Notes: a model not told the origin generated them from the sequence alone. A stretch of 64,000 nt of DNA from Gadus chalcogrammus (GCF_026213295.1 NC_079427.1:32615200-32679199); one strand, 5' to 3'; shown: positions 20,829-32,715, counted from the first letter of the stretch. Translations and numbers: made by a program.

Positions 20829-21455
20829 GTGGCCTACGGAGGTCTCAGCGGCCTGCGCAACAGCCTACGGATGGCTTTCGGGCCCCCGAACGCCTACCTT
20901 CCTGGCAGCTTCGGGCCCCACAACCCAACCGACGCCCCCCCAGAGCCTCAGGAGGCTGTGGGGGCAGGCACTAGTCCCACGGTGCCGGTCGTCGGTTGTT
21001 TTTCCCATCAGCAGCTCAGTTACTGGGCTGCCTGTACTTCAGACACTTGGGTGGTTTCCACCTTGACCCAAGGGTACGAATTGCAGTTCCGACGCCGGCC
21101 CCTAGCCTTCAGCCGGGTCAAAATGACTGTCGTCAACGACCCGGCAAAGGCCTTAGCTCTGGACCAGGAGTTGTCCACCCTCCTGGCCAAGGGGGCAATC
21201 GAGCCAGTGGATCGTCTGCTGCACCCCAGAGGATTCTACTCAACGTACTTTCTGATAAAAAAGAAAGATGGCAGATTCCGCCCAATTCTCGACCTGAGGG
21301 GCCTCAACAGGTTCCTGAAGGTCCTACCATTCCACATGCTCACCGCATCAGACACGCTGCGGGTGGTCACAAGGGGAGAATGGTTCACCACGGTGGACCT
21401 GAGGGACGCATACTTCCACGTCCCAATTGCACCGCGCCATCAGCAATTCAAATAA
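20829..21455 (+). pseudogene. DIRS reverse transcriptase, N-terminal third
   Basis: The frame contains PVVGCFSHQQLSYW, QGYELQFRRRPLAFS, ELSTLLAKGAIEPV, GFYSTYFLIKKKDGRFRPIL, DLRGLNRFLKVLPFHML and TTVDLRDAYFHVPIAPRHQQ, then stops. This covers RT motifs 1-3. The catalytic YLDD box and everything after it is missing. The homologous region in the copy at 48776 is nearly colinear. The break at about 21452 is where hAT-like sequence begins. Confidence 0.88.
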
Positions 21456-23043
21456 ATTAGGGAACGACCTTGCGCCCCAAGGGGGCGGCTCGGCGAAAGG
21501 AGAAGGCGGGTTCTGGCGCAAACGTTCCCTGTTGCTATTTTGAAGTTTCATAAACCACTTGCGCCACAAACCAAAAAATACCTGGTTTAAAGTCAGTGAC
21601 GCGTTGTTCAGTTGCTATTTTAAGGGCGCATGCATAATGTTGCTTGTGCACCTCGCGCATACACTTTGCTTCTCTCATCTACTTAGCCACACATGCTTGG
21701 TAAATTATTTGGGAAAGAACAGCTGATACAGCGGTAATAAGTTGTACTTTTAAATCAATGCATCTGCAAACACTGTACAGCAAACACATTTTCTTGACAC
21801 AGACATCATGTACATGCCCATAACTTTTAGGATTGATGAGTATTTAATCGTGAGAAAACATTATTTTACCGCGAGTGAGTATGATGAATGCGGGCGTGCG
21901 TGTGTGCGTTACACATACACCATCTGTCCATCTGTTTAAACACACGGAAACTAAACATGTAACGCATAATACAGTCCATGGCAATGTATATTAACGGGGG
22001 GACACATGCATATTAGGTACACAAGTCGATAACGATAATGCATACAATAAGAAACTATGTTTATAATGTATTGCGTCTATCATTAAATAGAACCACAGTT
22101 ACCGCATATCATATGTTATAGCATATACGTTTTCTTTTCCGAAATTATTTGAGGACTCTTTATTTCTGAAGTTGTGGAAGAAAAGCTTATTCTATGTGTG
22201 AATTAGGCCATATTATTTGGACATAAACTGAGCCATTTGCAGTTTGAAATTCACGTGCAGCTGTCTCATCGGAGACTGCAGACGCGCTCTCAAAATATCA
22301 ACTCGTCAGATTAAAATGCTCATGGCTCTTAGGCCCCGTTTACACGAAGGGAAAACGCAGATATTTTCACACGGTTTGGCCTCTCATTTACACGAAAACG
22401 CAGTTTTTGTCACAGAAAACGATCATTTCTAAAAACTCCGGCCAAAGTGGAGATTTCTGAAAACGCCGGTTACGTGTTGTCGTGTCAACGGGTAGAAACG
22501 GGGTTTTAGGTTCTCAAACGTCACATTATGCGCCAGGAAATGCTTAACGTCATATGAGCGCCCTATGTTTACAGTTTGTTTGTACAGGAAGACGCTCGTG
22601 TTATTCGTTGTTGTTGATTCTGAGGATTCTGATTGGCTTGCATGGCTTTATCCTTCTCCCTACACTGCCGCCCATAGGTTTGGCATAGTTATAATGTCCC
22701 AACGGCGTATTTATCCGTTTTGATGTAAACGACAACTTTTTTGAAAACGATGTTGTGTGCACAATGTTATTTTTGAAAACGGAGGGGGGGAAATATGTGT
22801 TTCTATAAATACCCTGCTACGTATAAACGTGGCCTTAAAGGGGATGGGAGCTGGCACTCTCATTGGTTTGTTGCACGTTACGCCCGAACCACACCTACGG
22901 GTAATTAGGCTACTTCAGACCAACCCTTTTTAGATATGTGCCTGGCGCAAGGTAAACAAGCGACATCGCCGTAGAACCGCCCACAAAGCTACTTGCGCTT
23001 GGCGCTTCTCACTTGCGTTTCATACTGTTAAAATAGGGCCCTA
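21456..23043. mobile_element. hAT-like non-autonomous element region (right end clear)
   Basis: The right end reads TACTGTTAAAATAGGGCCCTAG (about 23022-23043, in pieces), a terminus common in fish hAT MITEs. Sequences such as TTGCTATTTTAAGGGCGCAT (about 21611) and CTTGCGCTTGGCGCTTCTCA fit the same family. The left boundary is not clear, being either 21456 or within the DIRS junction. The interior is AT-rich with no transposase. A second element is nested at 22332-22834. Confidence 0.45.
22332..22834. mobile_element. MITE with TTA target duplication (Harbinger-like)
   Basis: Inverted ends GGCCCCGTTTACACGA and ACGTATAAACGTGGCC, flanked by TTA at 22329-22331 and 22835-22837. Subterminal ACGAAAACGCAGTTTTTGTC and GTTTTGATGTAAACGACAAC are partly inverted. 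A 3-bp TTA duplication fits PIF/Harbinger. Non-coding. Confidence 0.75.
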
Positions 23044-23577
23044 GGTCGGAAACAGTTATCTTTAAACCATGAAATGGCTGAAAAGTTTAAAATGAAATTG
23101 GTCATGTGTGGCGCTTAAGAGCGCTTTCACCTGATATGCTCAAGTGATGGATTTAAAGGAAGATTGGTATCCTACTTGGCACAGGTGATATCGGTCCACT
23201 CCTTTGGATAAGGAGGTATCTTCATTAGCTCGCCACCCCTTCGTCAAGGGGAATTCGATTCAGATTCTCAAGGGTTTCCAAGGACTCCAAAAAACCTAGC
23301 CTATATGAAAACAGGCTATTACTATCTTAGAATAATACTCTTTATGGCCATAATGGATATCATCAAAATCCTCAACATACTGTTGAACCACCATAGTAAT
23401 ACAATGAATTAATTATATTTTTTAACCTGTTGCATATTCTTGAAGAAAGTCGTCCAATCCCGGGTTGCTTTTGACTCACTTTATTGTTAAAGTAGGCATG
23501 TTTCGGGATGGTAACTGACTATGGAACGAAAGTCTAGGAATTGTGTTGAACACGTGTGAGAGATAATAACTCTAGCT

Positions 23578-24200
23578 CAGGGATGGGCAACTGGCGGCCC
23601 GCAGGCCGCATGCGGCCCGCTTCCTCACTCAGTGCGGCCCGCATCCTCACTCAGTCAAACCCTAACCCTAACCCTAACCCAAAAAAATGAATAATAATAA
23701 TAATTCGAGTTACAGAAAACTCGGTCAAGAAAGATGAGAAATTCATAGAATTCGAAGGCAAACCCATGCGTCTAGTTTGCTTAGAAGCGATATCAGTCAT
23801 TAAAGATATCCACTTAAGTCGCCACTACAACTACTACAACTGCTTGTTGGGTTTAAGTTCATTGAGTTGTTGCACTTAATGTTGGGCCACTGTTTTTCAG
23901 TTTTTTGACTTCATTGAATGATGATGTATGTGAGCCCTTTGCACTGATAAAAATACTGACCATTCATGTGGCTGTTTGAGCATGGAAAACAAGAAATGAA
24001 TGTTGGTTCAATTAACATACCGTTCATAGGTTATGATTCTGGATGATTTTTTAGGTAGTGGCCATCCCCAAAATGCACTATCTACCAAATTCAAAATTGT
24101 GTAGCTTCTCTCAGCTCACGTTTAGTGTGCAGTCATGTGGCCCTCCGATGGTTATGATGAAAAATGTGGCCCTCTTTATCATGAAAGTTGCCCATCCCTG
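23578..24200. mobile_element. hAT MITE, TSD CTCTAGCT
   Basis: TIRs CAGGGATGGGCAACT (start) and AGTTGCCCATCCCTG (end) are perfect inverses, flanked by the perfect 8-bp duplication CTCTAGCT (23570-23577 and 24201-24208). CTGGCGGCCCGCAGGCCGC follows the left TIR, as in other vertebrate hAT MITEs that start this way. The 62-codon frame at 24058-24246 spans the element end and is not a gene. Confidence 0.97.
23658..23680. repeat. Interstitial telomere-like (AACCCT)n
   Basis: About four units of AACCCT lie inside the hAT MITE. They are short and internal, so they do not mark a chromosome end. Confidence 0.9.
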
Positions 24201-24499
24201 CTCTAGCTACTTCCAGCCACGGGCAGAGGCCCGTGGGTGTGCGTGAAAATCTCTCGCGCTCTCTACCTCGAGTCCACAGGTAGAGACCGTCAAGTGGGCG
24301 TGGCCTATATAATAGACATAATGGCTTCAGCTTCTTCGCCTAACTAAAGGTGATGCCTTCTGTGGTGGAGCAGCCTTCAATAAGGTCTTGCTCCCCTTGT
24401 GGCTATGTATAGTATTTACGGCTTATATGTTTGGTCCTGCTTCATTGGGTCTATGTCTGGATAGCTTAGATTCTTAAAATACGTAACAAACCGTACAGC

Positions 24500-24648
24500 T
24501 TTTTTCCACACATGAAATGTGTTAATTTTTTGACTAAATATGAATTATATTCAGCTATTTATCATGAATCACTTAAACTCTTTCAACCTTGAAATATGAT
24601 TAAATAAACCTTATTTAACCATGTGTGTTTTTACTGTGTAACATAAAA
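24500..24648. repeat. Dispersed repeat, copy of 14170-14324
   Basis: It matches 14170-14324. Together with similarity between 23050-23085 and 14098-14130, it suggests one older repeat that was split by the solo LTR at 23428-24488. Confidence 0.7.
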
Positions 24649-25502
24649 GACATCTTACAGGCTACACCTCAACATATTATTCAACATATTAAATTCAAGG
24701 CTATATAAGTGCTTATAGAACAGTCTTTTTAAACATATGCTACATACCATTAGCACAAGTAGTGCATAACAGAGCATACATACTCAAATTGTAAACATAA
24801 AAACACCACAAAAGCAAATAAATTGGCTGTGTAGTATACTATGCATGCAAATAAAACATTTTTAAAATGCATGGCAACCCACTATTGGTTAGTTGAAAAT
24901 AATGATAACAAACAGCTTCTTAAGAAACTGAAAGTCTTGTTAATTTACAGAAGCACCTTAGTGAAATCAACAATAACTAGTGTAACAACAGCTAAGGCAG
25001 CAATCTACCTAACTTTAGTGAAATAACGCACAGGCTTGTGTGGGGGAGGGGGGTTGCGTGGGCAAGATTGTGGATTGTACATTGGTTACCTGACTAAGAG
25101 TTTAAGATGTTTCTTAATTTTAACCAGATAAATACGTCATTGAGATTGAAAATCTCCTTTTCAAATGTCCTGGCCAAGAAAGACAGCAGTAGCCTGCAGT
25201 CACACATAGCCTACACAGAAAACATTTGGTGGACATTGGTTGAATTTATAGACATATTTCACCATACCGTTATATTGACATGTTTCATTACGTGTTATAG
25301 GGACGCTGTCTCTTTAAGATCGCATCACTTGTTTGTTGATATGCCGGTCGGCGCGATGTTTGAATTGAAAGGTTTCTATATGGTAAAATAAAAAACTGTT
25401 ATCTTGCCGTTGTCATGCAACTTTACGTCCAGCCGCTCGCTCCCGTGTACGGTGTGAATGCGGCGCTTGTTTGTGTGTGTGCGGTGTGTTTGTGTGAGTG
25501 TG
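24649..25502. other. No gene seen; TG-rich flank of the Gypsy element
   Basis: AT-rich sequence with short frames lacking domains (24841-25026, 25107-25391). The last 80 bases are GT-rich (TGTGTGTGCGGTGTGTTTGT) and are the insertion site of the Gypsy element. Confidence 0.45.
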
Positions 25503-26213
25503 TGTAGCGGTTGCGTACTCTCTCGTTGCGTTGTGTGATTGAGACCACGATGGAACCATTGGCAGCCAGCCGTTTATTCTGGTGGAATATTTAACATGGG
25601 GAAATGCTCGTTGAGAACCCTCACAATGGCAGCCTCTCCCAGCCGGGGTATACATAGACTAGCCATTTACATGGAAATAAATATCACATTAAACAAATTA
25701 ATATTTGAATGGGCGTTTGGTGACATACCTGGTGGAATATTTAACATGGGGAAATGCTCGTTGAGAACCCTCACAATGGCAGCCTAACATGGGAGAAAGA
25801 CAAGCTGAAGTAGCCTACACATTCTTGGCGAAGTCCACGCTAGCTAAGTAGCTACGACCAAAGCACATGGTAGCCAAGCTAGCGATCCTAAGCCTAAAGT
25901 CCATTTAAATGTAATAACCGATTCCAAGGAACACAATATATATATGTACAAGCAACCAAGTATTAATACAGTATTATGTACAATTAGACTCCCGTAATAC
26001 ATCGCCAAAGTGTGGATTCATATTTAACTGCTCTGACTACCTACCTCTCCTAGCCGGGGTATACATAGACTGAGGAGAGGAGGCAGCAACGTACAATACA
26101 ACCCCCGCATTCCGCTAGGGGGAGCTCTAGCACTCCAACCAAGGCTCCCACTACCACAGCCAGCGCAAGGATCTCGCTGGCAATGGCAAGTGGGAAGCAT
26201 TAACCCTGCTACA
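25503..26213 (-). repeat. 3' LTR of the Gypsy element
   Basis: It reads TGTAGCGGTT...CCCTGCTACA on plus, so TGTAGCAGGG...CGCTACA in element orientation. It contains a 57-bp internal direct repeat (25579-25635 and 25729-25785, beginning CTGGTGGAATATTTAACATG). CCGGGGTATACATAGACT also occurs twice. Open frames of 82 codons inside are repeat artefacts. Confidence 0.97.
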
Positions 26214-26225
26214 TTCCCCTCTACT
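26214..26225 (-). other. Polypurine tract of the Gypsy element
   Basis: On the minus strand AGTAGAGGGGAA directly precedes the 3' LTR (TGTAGCAGGG). This is the expected position of the plus-strand primer. Confidence 0.8.
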
Positions 26226-26681
26226 GATTTCCACTTGCCCATCCAAAGAACAACCATACAAGTGCTGTGAGAACCCCTGAAACAAACCAAATCAGGCACA
26301 GTAAACAACATACAAATACACAGTGAATAACAAAACAAAAATTCAGTACTGTTCATACTACAGGTATCAAGCATTCCAGTCAGTGACCATCCCTGAAGAA
26401 TTAGAATGAGGAAGGCGGCAAAGCCTCCCAACACCCATAGGAAAACATGCCCGTTTACATGTTAGGCTACCTGATACCACATCATTTACACAGTACAGTC
26501 GACGACCACCTGGACCCACAACATTCTATGTCACACAGGTCCCTGCACCATTCAGAGCTTTATCCCTTCTGTGTAAGAAAGGAAAAAAAACCAAAAAAAA
26601 AAAAAAAAAAACGGCATTTTAATATCCACAAAAATAAATAAATAAAATAAATAAAATCAGAAAAATCAAAATCCATAAACC

Positions 26682-28076
26682 TTAGAACCCAGCCAAAACT
26701 CTCTGGTGCATATTTTGGATGAGCCTGACAATCCTCCCACATCTAGATCTCACACCTAGCATTATATCACTGCCAGCAGTATCGGGCTGAGGATGCTGTA
26801 CCCTATCTACAGTCAGGGAACCTTCAACAGAAGACCGCAAAACAGGTGCTGACACTGGGTCAAGTCGCAAGTCAGTCTGGTCCGAAGGACAGTCAACGTC
26901 AGCCGTCAAGTCAGGTGGAACTGTCCAATCGTCTGCATCCCCAGGTAAGTCACAGGAGGTAGTCTGGGCCGGAGGGTCAACATTCTCCTCCAGGCCAAGA
27001 GGTGCGTCACAAGAGACAGTCCGCACAGGTCTGTCAGCCAACAAGGCATCCAGCGGATCTCCATTAGAGTCTGGGAGTCGTGAGATCCAAGAAACAGTCC
27101 TGTCCTCTGAATCACAATCAGGCAGGACGGTAGAACCCACATCACCATCCGGAAAGGAATCATCTGTAGCAAAGTCACTCACACAGGAACCGTCATTTTC
27201 GGACCCAGGTGGGATAGGCAAGAAATTGACAGGCATTATCAAATTTCTATGGACCACCTTCTCTCGATCCGTTGTACAGTTCTTGATCCTGAAGGTGTGT
27301 GTGTTTTCGTGTTTCTCCACAACAGTGTGCAGGTGACTGTCCCAGCGATCAGCCAACTTTCTCTTCCCACGCTCTCCTTTGTTGGCTAAAAGAACCCTGT
27401 CTCCAACTTCCACAGCCGCGCCCCTGAACTTCCTGTTGTATAAGGCAGCTTGTCTCTGCTGCTGTTTAGTAGAGGAGGTCTGAGCGATTTTTATGGCCTC
27501 TGCCAGATCATGCCTGAGACCCTGCACATAGGCGTCATAACCCACCAGCTGATCATCCTGAAGGACAGACCCAAACAACAGGTCGACTGGCAGCCTGGGT
27601 GTCCGCCCAAATATCAGCTGAAATGGAGCAAACCCTGTGGTCTCGTGCACTGTAGCATTATAGGCGAAGGTGAGAGATTTCAGATGCTGCGGCCACCTGT
27701 GCTTGGCCTTGGGCGGCAAGGCTCTTATCATTCCACCAAGGGTGCGATTGAATCTCTCAACAGCTCCATTGCCCATGGGGTGGTACGGGATGGTGCGCGA
27801 TTTCTGGACACCAGCAGCAATGAGCATCTCGGCTATAAGACTGCTTTCGAAGTTGGCCCCCTGGTCCGAATGTATGCGCTCAGGAAAGCCGTATACACAG
27901 AAGAAGTTGTTCCAAAGTTGATTTGCAACAGCTTTTGCTGACTGGTTTGGACAGAGGTACGCCTGAGCCAGTTTGGTAAAATGGTCGGTAACAACAAGCA
28001 CATCAAGTGACTTGTTAGAAGAATCTTCAGCCGACCAAAAGTCAATACAAACCAACTCGAGAGGCCTAGATGTCAC
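26682..28076 (-). pseudogene. Gypsy integrase (downstream part of pol)
   Basis: A 464-codon open stretch in the same frame as pol, separated from it by a stop codon (TAG at 28083-28085) and an earlier TGA. It has the integrase core: VCIDFWSAEDSS (first catalytic Asp), FPERIHSDQGANFESSL (second Asp) and MGNGAVERFNRTLGGMIRAL (catalytic Glu). FAYNATVHETTGFAPFQLIFG follows. The C-terminal RVLLANKGERGKRKLADRWD resembles the GPY/F region. A long acidic Asp/Ser/Pro tail follows. All three catalytic residues are present. No chromodomain is seen, unlike the fragment at 46055-46585. Confidence 0.93.
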
Positions 28077-28193
28077 TATGCTCTAGAGTGGCGCCCTGCC
28101 CTCCGGCTCTGGAGACTTGCTAAATACACAGCGGCGACAACACCGCACGTATTCCTTCACGTCTCTCTCCATGCCTTGCCAGTAGAATCTCTG

Positions 28194-31100
28194 TCAAGAG
28201 AGGTAGAGCGTTCGTCTTTGGCCTTGATGACCAGCTTCATCATGCACACCTCTGAGGACCTCCTCCCTCAGTACCAAGGGCACAACATACTGGTACGTCT
28301 TCCGCTGTGTGACAACCTCCTTCGAAACACGATAGAGGACGCCTTGTTTGATGGAAAGTTTCTCCCAATGCCTGAGGAGCCTCAAAGTGTCAGCTGGCTC
28401 ATGCCCACGCTCACGCCTTGATGGACGTCTCTGCCTCTCCACAAAGTGAAGCACCCGACTCAAGCAAGGGTCTGCACGTTGTGAAGCCATCAACGTCTCT
28501 TTAGGCAAGGGACGGATGTCGGAATGCTCACGTGGTTGGATGGATTGCACAAGCTGAGGAAGGAGAAAGGCTTGGGGAGGCACATGCTCCTGGCCCAATG
28601 ACCGCTCCAAGACAGCAGAGATGGCCTGATTGGAAACGGAAGGGCCCAAGGACACTGCCACAGCACTGCTGAGAGATGGCATGACTCGCGGATTGCAGGA
28701 TTGACGGAACGCATCCTGCACACTGTCAAGGTTCAAGGCGTTCGCCTCCTCCATGAGTGCATCATACGGGACCCTGGTGAGACGATGAAGCATACTGGGC
28801 TGCACAAAAGGCTCCCGGCTGAGGGCGTCCGCCACAACATTCTTAGGACCGGGGATGTATCTTATTTCAAAGTCGAACGGGGCGAGCTTAGCCACCCATC
28901 TCTGTTCACAAGCATCGAGTCTGGACTTACTCAGAATGTAGGTCAACGGATTATTGTCCGTCCATGCCGTAAACTTGTGGCCTCTCAGCCAGTGGCTGAA
29001 TTTGTCACAGACAGCCCATTTGAGCGCCAGAAACTCCAACCTATGTGCTGGGTAGCGAGACTGGCCATAGTTGAGAGATTTGCTGGCGAATGCAATCGGA
29101 CGTGCTACATTATCCCCCTCAGTCAGTTGAGATAACACCGCACCCAGACCATTGGAGGAGGCGTCCACTGAGAGCAAAAAGGGCTTGCTGAAGTCTGGGT
29201 GAGCCAGAGCAGCATTATCTAGCAACGCTAGTTTTAGCCTCTTGAAAGCCTCTCCGCATTCCACTGTCCAGTCAGTAGAGGTAAGTTTCCTTGTTACAGG
29301 CGTCTTCCTTTTCCCCTTACTGTAACGTGGCCTCTTGACTCCAGAGGTAAGTGCAAAGAGGGGCTTGCTGATCTTCGAGTAGCCCTCAAAGAATTGCTGG
29401 TAGAACCCAACCATACCAAGGAATGATCTTATCTTGGTGGGAGATGGGACAATGCCGGACTCATCCATCAAGTCTTTCTCGCTGAGATTTACAATGGCCT
29501 TGACCTTCTCAGGGTCTGTGGCAATGCCATGTTTGTCAATGATGTGCCCCAAAAACCTCACAGATGGCCGCAGGAGGTGGCACTTTTTGGGGGCTAACTT
29601 TAGATTGTGCACCTTCAATCTCTCAAAAACCATTTCTAGTCTTTGCAAAGCTAGCTGTTCGTTAGGAGCAAAAACCAAAATGTCATCCAAATAGCAGAGG
29701 AGGCTTAAGAAGTTTTGGTCACCAAAGATAGCCATCATCATCCTCATGAATGTTGCCGGGCTGTTACACAGACCCTGCGGGAGTCTGTTGTACTCATAAA
29801 GCCCAAATGGGGAGGTGAACGCAGTAAACTTCTTATCCTCCTCGTGTACTTCCACATTGTAGTATCCCGAGGTCAAGTCCATGGTCGAGAAAAATGTATT
29901 CCCCCCCAGAGCTGCCAAAGCGTCGGCCTGGTGAGGCAGAGGGTGGGCATCCTTTACGGTACGCGCATTCAGCCAGCGAAAATCCGTGCAGAGACGCAAG
30001 TCTCCATTCTTTTTCCAAACTAGGATAAGCGGCGATGCATACTCACTCGCAGATTTCCTCATGATCTCTCGCTCCTCCATCTCATTCAAAGCCGTTCGGA
30101 GCTTGTCATAGTGAGATGGAGCCAGCCGACGATACGGCAGCCTGAAGGGTTTGCTGTCACTCAGGCGGATGCGGTGGACAAACCCTTTTGCTGTACCGCA
30201 GTCCATGCTGTGACGAGAGAAGATGGACTCATACTTTGTCAGCAGATCAACCAGCTTTGCTTTCCAGAATGGAGACAAATCAGCTGAGTCAATGTCCTGC
30301 AGACCCAAGTCGTGAAGGGCTGACCTACAAGGCCTGGGCATAGAGCGCTCAGAGTCAACTGTCAAGCTCTTCTCGCTACCCGTGTCAGTCAGGTCAGTAG
30401 TCTTGGCTACATTACATTCAACACTGTCAGTCTCGTCAGTCCTGTACAAATAGTCATTGTCAAAGTCCTCAAGTGCCACACAGGGGGACGCGTCAGCAAT
30501 CTTGCAGTTCCGTCTTAGAGTCACAGGTTTATTGGAGGGGTTGATAATTCTCACTGGGACCCAACCATCGCCCCATAGTGGCGTCACCAGTCGCCCTACC
30601 ATGACGGTCCGTGGCACTGTTCGTGACTGACTTGGTTCCACTACCAGTGTGCTTCCAGCAGAGAGGCACACATGACCAGGCAAGCGCCCCCACACTAAGT
30701 GTTCTCGCATAGGCTCTAAAGTCACGGCATGCTTCAGCTTGACTGTGCCCACTTTTTCTGGGATTTCACTGCCTCTCCATTTCTCCACAGTGGCCAACAG
30801 CTGCAGAAGACCGTCCTCTTTACCAGACGCCTGAGGTGAAAGAGATGCTGTCTCCCCGAAACTCCCAGGGTGTTTAGCCATTCGAATGAGGTGTTTTATA
30901 ACGTTGCTGCCCAGAATCAGGTCATCACTCTGACCATCCACAACGAGTGTGGGCACGGAGATCTGGCAGTCATGGACTTTCATCTGCAGCTCGCAAACAC
31001 CTACAGGACATGTCCTCAACCCTCCACAGCCAATCAGCACAACTGATGTCGGGGCAACAGAGTGAGGGGAAATAACACCTGCGTCCTGCAGCTTTGGAAG

Positions 31101-31436
31101 TAAGCGTGAGCTCATAGAACAGGCCATTGAACCACTGTCCAACATGGCACGCACCTCCACAGCATCATGAATCATCACACTAGTGTAGAAAAGATTGTCT
31201 TTCGCAGTCAGTCGCTGCGTGTTCTGAAAAATTAAAGTTGAATCACTGTCCGTCGTCGCACAAGCATGTGAAAAAACGGACTGAATATCATCGTCATATG
31301 GGGATGCGCCAGCTGACCCTTCACTAGACCCCTCCTCGTGCGGGTCAGCTAGTTTCCCTGCTGCGTGGGTGAACCAGGAGCAGGTGGGGCTGAGCAAGTG
31401 GCAGCTTGATGCCCAGCAGCATGGCAGCGGAAGCAT
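28194..31436 (-). pseudogene. Gypsy pol: protease, RT, RNase H, start of integrase
   Basis: A 1080-codon open frame. Protease lies near residue 100 (AMLDSGSMACS) and RT spans about residues 410-640. RT has LILVWKKNGDLRLCTDFRWL, FFSTMDLTSGYYNVEV, RLPQGLCNSPATF and the catalytic YLDDILVF near residue 582. RNase H follows (LLSVDASSNGLGAVLSQL, EFLALKWAV, AWTDNNPLTYIL), then VVADALSREPF. The frame ends in the integrase zinc-binding region (GVHDEAGHQGQRRTLYLS) at a TGA (28194-28196). The remaining RFYWQGMERDVKEYVRCCRR continues in the same frame after that stop. So the polyprotein is cut by a premature TGA, then a TAG 37 codons later. Both can be single-base changes. Confidence 0.95.
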
Positions 31437-31882
31437 AGACGTTCGTTCCGACAGTGGGAAGCAGTGTCATGGTCGTCGCAGCCACAAATAGCGCATGGCC
31501 CCCGAGCCCGGGTGCGACCGACAGGTCTCTGTCTAGGCTGCCCGTAATGCTGAGGAGACTCCCGCTGTAACAAACGCTCCAGCAGAGTGACAATATGCCC
31601 AAGAACATGACTCTCACCTGACGCCGGCCTGCCGGTCATGGCAGGTTGGGCAGTAGGAGTCAATGCAGTCTGCACGTGGCTATGCACAGCATCAACAGCC
31701 TGAGAACATTGCAGGTGGTCTGTTGGACGTGCAGCTGAATGGCGCTGCTGAAGACGTTTTTTGTGATGGTGCTCATCAAGCCGTACCTGCACATCCATGG
31801 CAGTCCACTCCTCCAGTGGCCTACAGCTGAAGACCAGAGACAGTTCTCGATCGGGACAGTGAGTGATGAACATGACAGTCAC
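31349..31882 (-). CDS. Gypsy gag, C-terminal part with zinc knuckle
   Basis: A 177-codon frame containing two Cys/His clusters, CAICGCDDHDTASHC and the CCHC knuckle CFRCHAAGHQAATC, typical of nucleocapsid. Upstream of its ATG the same frame reads through FYDTKPLENESAVDYWIRLN, which belongs to gag. So the real protein continues from the frame at 31990-32715 and a frameshift near 31995-32030 separates them. It overlaps the start of pol in another frame by 88 bases (31349-31436). Confidence 0.85.
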   Translation of the reverse strand: MTVMFITHCPDRELSLVFSCRPLEEWTAMDVQVRLDEHHHKKRLQQRHSAARPTDHLQCSQAVDAVHSHVQTALTPTAQPAMTGRPASGESHVLGHIVTLLERLLQRESPQHYGQPRQRPVGRTRARGPCAICGCDDHDTASHCRNERLCFRCHAAGHQAATCSAPPAPGSPTQQGN

Positions 31883-31989
31883 TTCCCTAGAGGAGTCATC
31901 AATATTTTTGCCTTGCCTTTTCAGCCCATCCGTAGCTGTGTCGAGTGCCTTGTTAAGCCGGATCCAATAGTCAACAGCACTTTCATTCT

Positions 31990-32715
31990 CTAAGGGCTTT
32001 GTGTCATAGAAGTCACAGACTCACTAAAGTGTTGCTTGAGTATGTGGAAAATGGGCTGAGGACCTAACCGTAAGACCAAACTGGGCTTGCTACACACCCC
32101 CACTCTCACAACATCACGTGCTCTACCCTGTAGCCTGCCCATTACTTCTTCCGCCTGATCACATAACTGAACATCCCTCTTAGTCAGATACACTTTAACA
32201 CAGTCTTCCCACTCAGAAACCGAAAGTTTGTCCGTCTTGTCCCCCCTGAAGGGATGCGGTTCACCACTATGCTGGCTAACAGTCAGGCTCATCTTAGAGA
32301 GATCAGCAATGGTCGAAGGGGCCAAAGTAACATCACCAGTTGGGGCGGACCTAAGACAAGAGGCAATGTTCTCCCCAATACTAGTCCCTATCTGCCTAAC
32401 TAAGTCAGTTAATACATGCACAGGGACATGGTCCACATCCCTACCCCCAGAAAATGCAGATGGACCAGCTAACTGATCAGCACTAGAAGAAACGTCACCA
32501 CCCTCAGCACCATTCACTTTGGCCTGTTGAGGAGTGGATGTCAGGGGCCTCCCCCGAAAACCTCCTTTCTGGAGTGATGGGCTAAACATAAATGTCTGAC
32601 CCCTGCCTGAAGCAGATAAGTTCAGCTCATCCATCTCCAATGAGTCACAATTTCCCAAAACCAAAAAATGTACGGTTATGCAGTGACAATAGTAAAGAAA
32701 TAAAAACACATACAC
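31990..32715 (-). pseudogene. Gypsy gag, N-terminal part (frameshifted)
   Basis: A 241-codon frame. The likely functional start is an internal Met near MDELNLSASGRG rather than the first ATG at 32715, because the first 27 residues are hydrophobic and unlike gag. It includes PHPFRGDKTDKLSVSEWEDC, KVYLTKRDVQLCDQAEEVMG and RLQGRARDVVRVG, a capsid-like helical region. It ends prematurely where the frame shifts. Confidence 0.8.

Larger units (their letters stand above)
19355..21452 (+). mobile_element. DIRS-type retrotransposon, 5' part only
   Basis: It consists of a terminal-repeat-like segment (19355-19520), a repetitive leader (19690-20035), gag (20056-20751) and the first third of reverse transcriptase (to about 21452). 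It is cut off in the middle of RT. It is related to the longer copy at 47375-52237 but only moderately similar. Confidence 0.8.
23428..24488 (+). mobile_element. Solo LTR with AACC duplication, hosting a hAT MITE
   Basis: It runs from TGTTGCATATTCTTGAAG to CTTAAAATACGTAACA. A 4-bp duplication AACC flanks it at 23424-23427 and 24489-24492. Without the inserted MITE (23578-24200 plus one 8-bp duplication) it is about 430 bp and aligns with 6081-6547. TG...CA ends with a short duplication and no internal region fit a solo LTR. The parent retroelement is not in this window. Confidence 0.8.

Noticed and set aside
23658..23680. Chromosome-end telomere
   Set aside because: Only four units, inside a MITE with matching target duplications on both sides.
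25539..25787. 82-codon frames repeated at 25539 and 33075
   Set aside because: They are the same LTR sequence at both ends of the Gypsy element and contain an internal duplication; no domain.
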